Part shown: one piece after another, positions 6,033 through 7,175 of the stretch
How the letters are laid out: each line of letters begins with the position of its first letter
How positions within the stretch are numbered: the stretch's first letter is position 1
Assembly: GCA_905373705.1 (NCBI GenBank)
Contig: CAJPUA010000049.1
Coordinates: 1 to 7,175 of the forward strand
Reading direction: 5' to 3'
Source of the DNA: an uncultured Schwartzia sp.
GTDB taxonomy: Bacteria; Bacillota; Negativicutes; Selenomonadales; Selenomonadaceae
Length of the DNA stretch: 7,175 nt
Notes under the pieces: generated by a model
Told to the model about the DNA's origin: nothing
The model's database searches: none
Seen by the model: only the letters and a program-made list of their open reading frames with translations
Translations under genes and position numbers: made by a program

Positions 6033-6048
6033 AAATCACTACCCTCTC

Positions 6049-6567
6049 CTACTCGTCGTTTCGCAGATATTTTTGCGCAATATCATAATAATCGACCGCC
6101 GACTGATGAATCGCCTCAATCTCATCGGGGCGCAGCGTGCGGACGATATGCGCCGGGTTGCCGTAAACCATGGAATTTGCCGGAATCTTTTTGTGCTGAG
6201 TGATCAAGGTTCCCGCTCCAATGACGCAGTTCTCACCAATATCAGCGTAGCCCAAAAGAACCGCGCCCATGCCGATCAAAGAGTTGTTGCCCACTTTAGA
6301 GCAGTGAATAATCGCGCCATGCCCAACCGTCACATAGTCGCCGATGATCGTCGCCTCATGGCTCATGACATGGACGGTCACATTATCCTGCAAATTAGTG
6401 AACTGCCCCACCTCAATCCGCGCAATATCGCCGCGCAAGACCGTATTGAACCAGACATTCGCTCCTTTGTGAAGCGTCACGTCACCGATGACGCGGGCGC
6501 CGTCCGCGATAAACACCCCGCCGGCGACTTCCGGCATCATTCCCTCATACTTGATCAGCTGTCCCAT
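6049..6567 (-). CDS. Gamma-class carbonic anhydrase-like protein (YrdA/PaaY/CaiE family, left-handed beta-helix)
   Basis: The 172-residue protein carries hexapeptide repeats of the left-handed beta-helix type, for example IGDVTLHKGANVWFNTVLRGD and later NNSLIGMGAVLLGYADIGEN, with an alpha-helical C-terminus. Three histidines sit at the zinc-ligand positions of gamma carbonic anhydrases: His66 (VTVHV), His83 and His88 (VGHGAIIHC), with the 5-residue spacing seen in YrdA. The conserved RGD (45-47) and NLQDN (58-62) are present. Trimeric; the zinc site lies between subunits. True CO2 hydration activity is unproven for many members, so the substrate stays open. ATG 6567 was chosen because AGGTGA (6573-6578) lies 5 nt upstream; a GTG at 6576 would fall inside that site. 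It is first gene of the unit with ndk. Confidence 0.94.
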   Translation of the reverse strand: MGQLIKYEGMMPEVAGGVFIADGARVIGDVTLHKGANVWFNTVLRGDIARIEVGQFTNLQDNVTVHVMSHEATIIGDYVTVGHGAIIHCSKVGNNSLIGMGAVLLGYADIGENCVIGAGTLITQHKKIPANSMVYGNPAHIVRTLRPDEIEAIHQSAVDYYDIAQKYLRNDE

Positions 6568-6572
6568 CGTTT

Positions 6573-6578
6573 TCACCT
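6573..6578 (-). promoter_or_regulatory. Ribosome binding site of the carbonic anhydrase-like gene
   Basis: The minus strand reads AGGTGA, 5 nt before ATG 6567. Because it includes the GTG at 6576, it argues against that earlier in-frame start, which would add three residues. Confidence 0.6.
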
Positions 6579-6604
6579 GACTCCAATGATATTACGCTCT
6601 CTTT

Positions 6605-6633
6605 ATTATAAAGAAATCCACTTAAAAAGTAAA
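6605..6633 (-). promoter_or_regulatory. Promoter of the carbonic anhydrase-ndk-adenosyltransferase unit
   Basis: On the minus strand the -35 box TTTACT (6628-6633) and a perfect -10 box TATAAT (6605-6610) are 17 nt apart. Both boxes and the spacing are identical to those of the rimP promoter, without the extended -10. The -35 box lies within the 3' edge and T-tail of the preceding terminator. The predicted start is near 6598, giving a short leader of about 30 nt. Confidence 0.78.
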
Positions 6634-6658
6634 CCTCACGCAAATCAGCGCGAGGTTT
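6624..6658 (-). terminator. Intrinsic terminator of the HD-domain hydrolase gene
   Basis: On the minus strand the arms AAACCTCGCGC (6648-6658) and GCGTGAGGTTT (6631-6641) form an 11-bp stem with one G-U pair around a 6-nt loop, followed by AC and five T (6624-6628). The single mismatch on the plus strand becomes a G-U pair only in minus-strand RNA, which fits termination of the gene ending at 6691. Confidence 0.85.
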
Positions 6659-6690
6659 CTACATAAAAATTTTCTTTGTCCATCCACTCG

Positions 6691-7175
6691 TCAGGTCTGA
6701 TCGGCGCCAAAACCAAGCTCCGCCTTATGCGCCTGCATACCGGCGATACAGCGCTCCATGACCACGCCGCCGTCCAGACCCAGCATACCAAATCCCTTAC
6801 GGATCAGCTCCCGATCGCATTTTGCTGCGAAGCGCTTATCTTTGAATTTCTTTTTCAAACTCTTAACTTCCATGCCCTCCAATCCTTCCGGGCGCATAAG
6901 GGCATAGGCATGAACAATGCCCGTCAACTCGTCCACCGCGAAAAGGCTTTTGGCAATATCTGTCACCGGCTCTACTTCATCGGTCGTGACGCCATAGCCG
7001 TGTGCGATGATCGTATCAATATCCTCTTGATCTACACCTTCCGGCTCCAGCAGTTCCCGCACATGATGACAATGCTCCGTCGGATACTTTTCGTAATCCA
7101 CGTCGTGCAAATAGCCGATTGCTTCCCAATGCTCCTTGTCCGCCTGAAAATATTCCGCCATCGCCCCCATTGCGG
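6691..7175 (-). CDS. HD-superfamily hydrolase, 5' end outside the window
   Basis: The frame is open to the right edge, so the start is not in the window. The first visible Met (7170) lies inside the helix that usually precedes the HD motif, and about 20-30 residues are probably missing. Counted from that Met, the metal-binding pair is His22-Asp23 in GYLHDVDYEKYP, followed by His57 in IIAHGYG and Asp80 in AVDELTG, which fits the small stand-alone HD proteins often labelled predicted HD-superfamily hydrolase. The first metal-ligand His would lie in the missing part. Family members are phosphohydrolases; the substrate is unknown and not inferable here. A Lys-rich segment (104-112, SLKKKFKDK) follows. 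The gene ends at its own terminator. Confidence 0.85.
   Translation of the reverse strand, partial: AMGAMAEYFQADKEHWEAIGYLHDVDYEKYPTEHCHHVRELLEPEGVDQEDIDTIIAHGYGVTTDEVEPVTDIAKSLFAVDELTGIVHAYALMRPEGLEGMEVKSLKKKFKDKRFAAKCDRELIRKGFGMLGLDGGVVMERCIAGMQAHKAELGFGADQT

Noticed and set aside
1..7175. Search for CRISPR repeats, tRNA or rRNA genes, insertion sequences, attachment sites, and B12 or other riboswitches.
   Set aside because: No regularly spaced repeats, transposase motifs, cloverleaf-like sequence or recognisable riboswitch core was seen. The gaps are all under 200 nt and mostly filled by promoters and terminators.

Overview
This window looks like ordinary chromosomal DNA from a bacterium of the Bacillota. 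All genes are read on the minus strand. Coding DNA is moderately G+C-rich and intergenic gaps are A+T-rich. The order rimP-nusA-ylxR-ylxQ-infB, with small ylxR and ylxQ genes between nusA and infB, is the classic Bacillota arrangement. NusA also lacks the C-terminal acidic repeats seen in enterobacteria. An anaerobic lineage such as the Negativicutes would fit the mixture of genes, but this is inference because no species marker is present.

Reading in the direction of transcription, from the right end: (1) the 3' part of an HD-superfamily hydrolase gene (6691-7175) enters the window and ends at a good intrinsic terminator (6624-6658). (2) A promoter overlapping that terminator starts a compact three-gene unit: gamma-class carbonic anhydrase-like protein, nucleoside diphosphate kinase (ndk) and a PduO-type cob(I)alamin adenosyltransferase. 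It ends at a long hairpin terminator (5055-5095). (3) A stand-alone class I PLP aminotransferase gene (3701-4963) follows. (4) A strong promoter (3620-3648) and a leader of about 110 nt carrying a perfect 12-bp hairpin (3570-3597) start the rimP-nusA-ylxR-ylxQ-infB operon. This operon runs off the left edge inside the GTPase domain of IF-2.

Functionally, the left half is the conserved translation/transcription operon: 30S maturation (RimP), transcription elongation/termination (NusA), an RNase P-associated protein (YlxR), an L7Ae-like RNA binder (YlxQ) and translation initiation (IF-2). The right half is housekeeping metabolism: nucleotide phosphorylation, cobalamin activation, amino-acid transamination and a metal-dependent beta-helix enzyme.

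I see no mobile element, CRISPR array, tRNA, rRNA or defence system. No stretch longer than 300 bases lacks a gene. The points most worth a second look are the hairpin leader of the rimP operon, the non-ATG start and basic N-terminal tail of NusA, the roughly 180-residue Arg/Gly/Asn-rich linker in IF-2, and a pair of promoters with identical core boxes. None of these amounts to a new system on sequence evidence alone.
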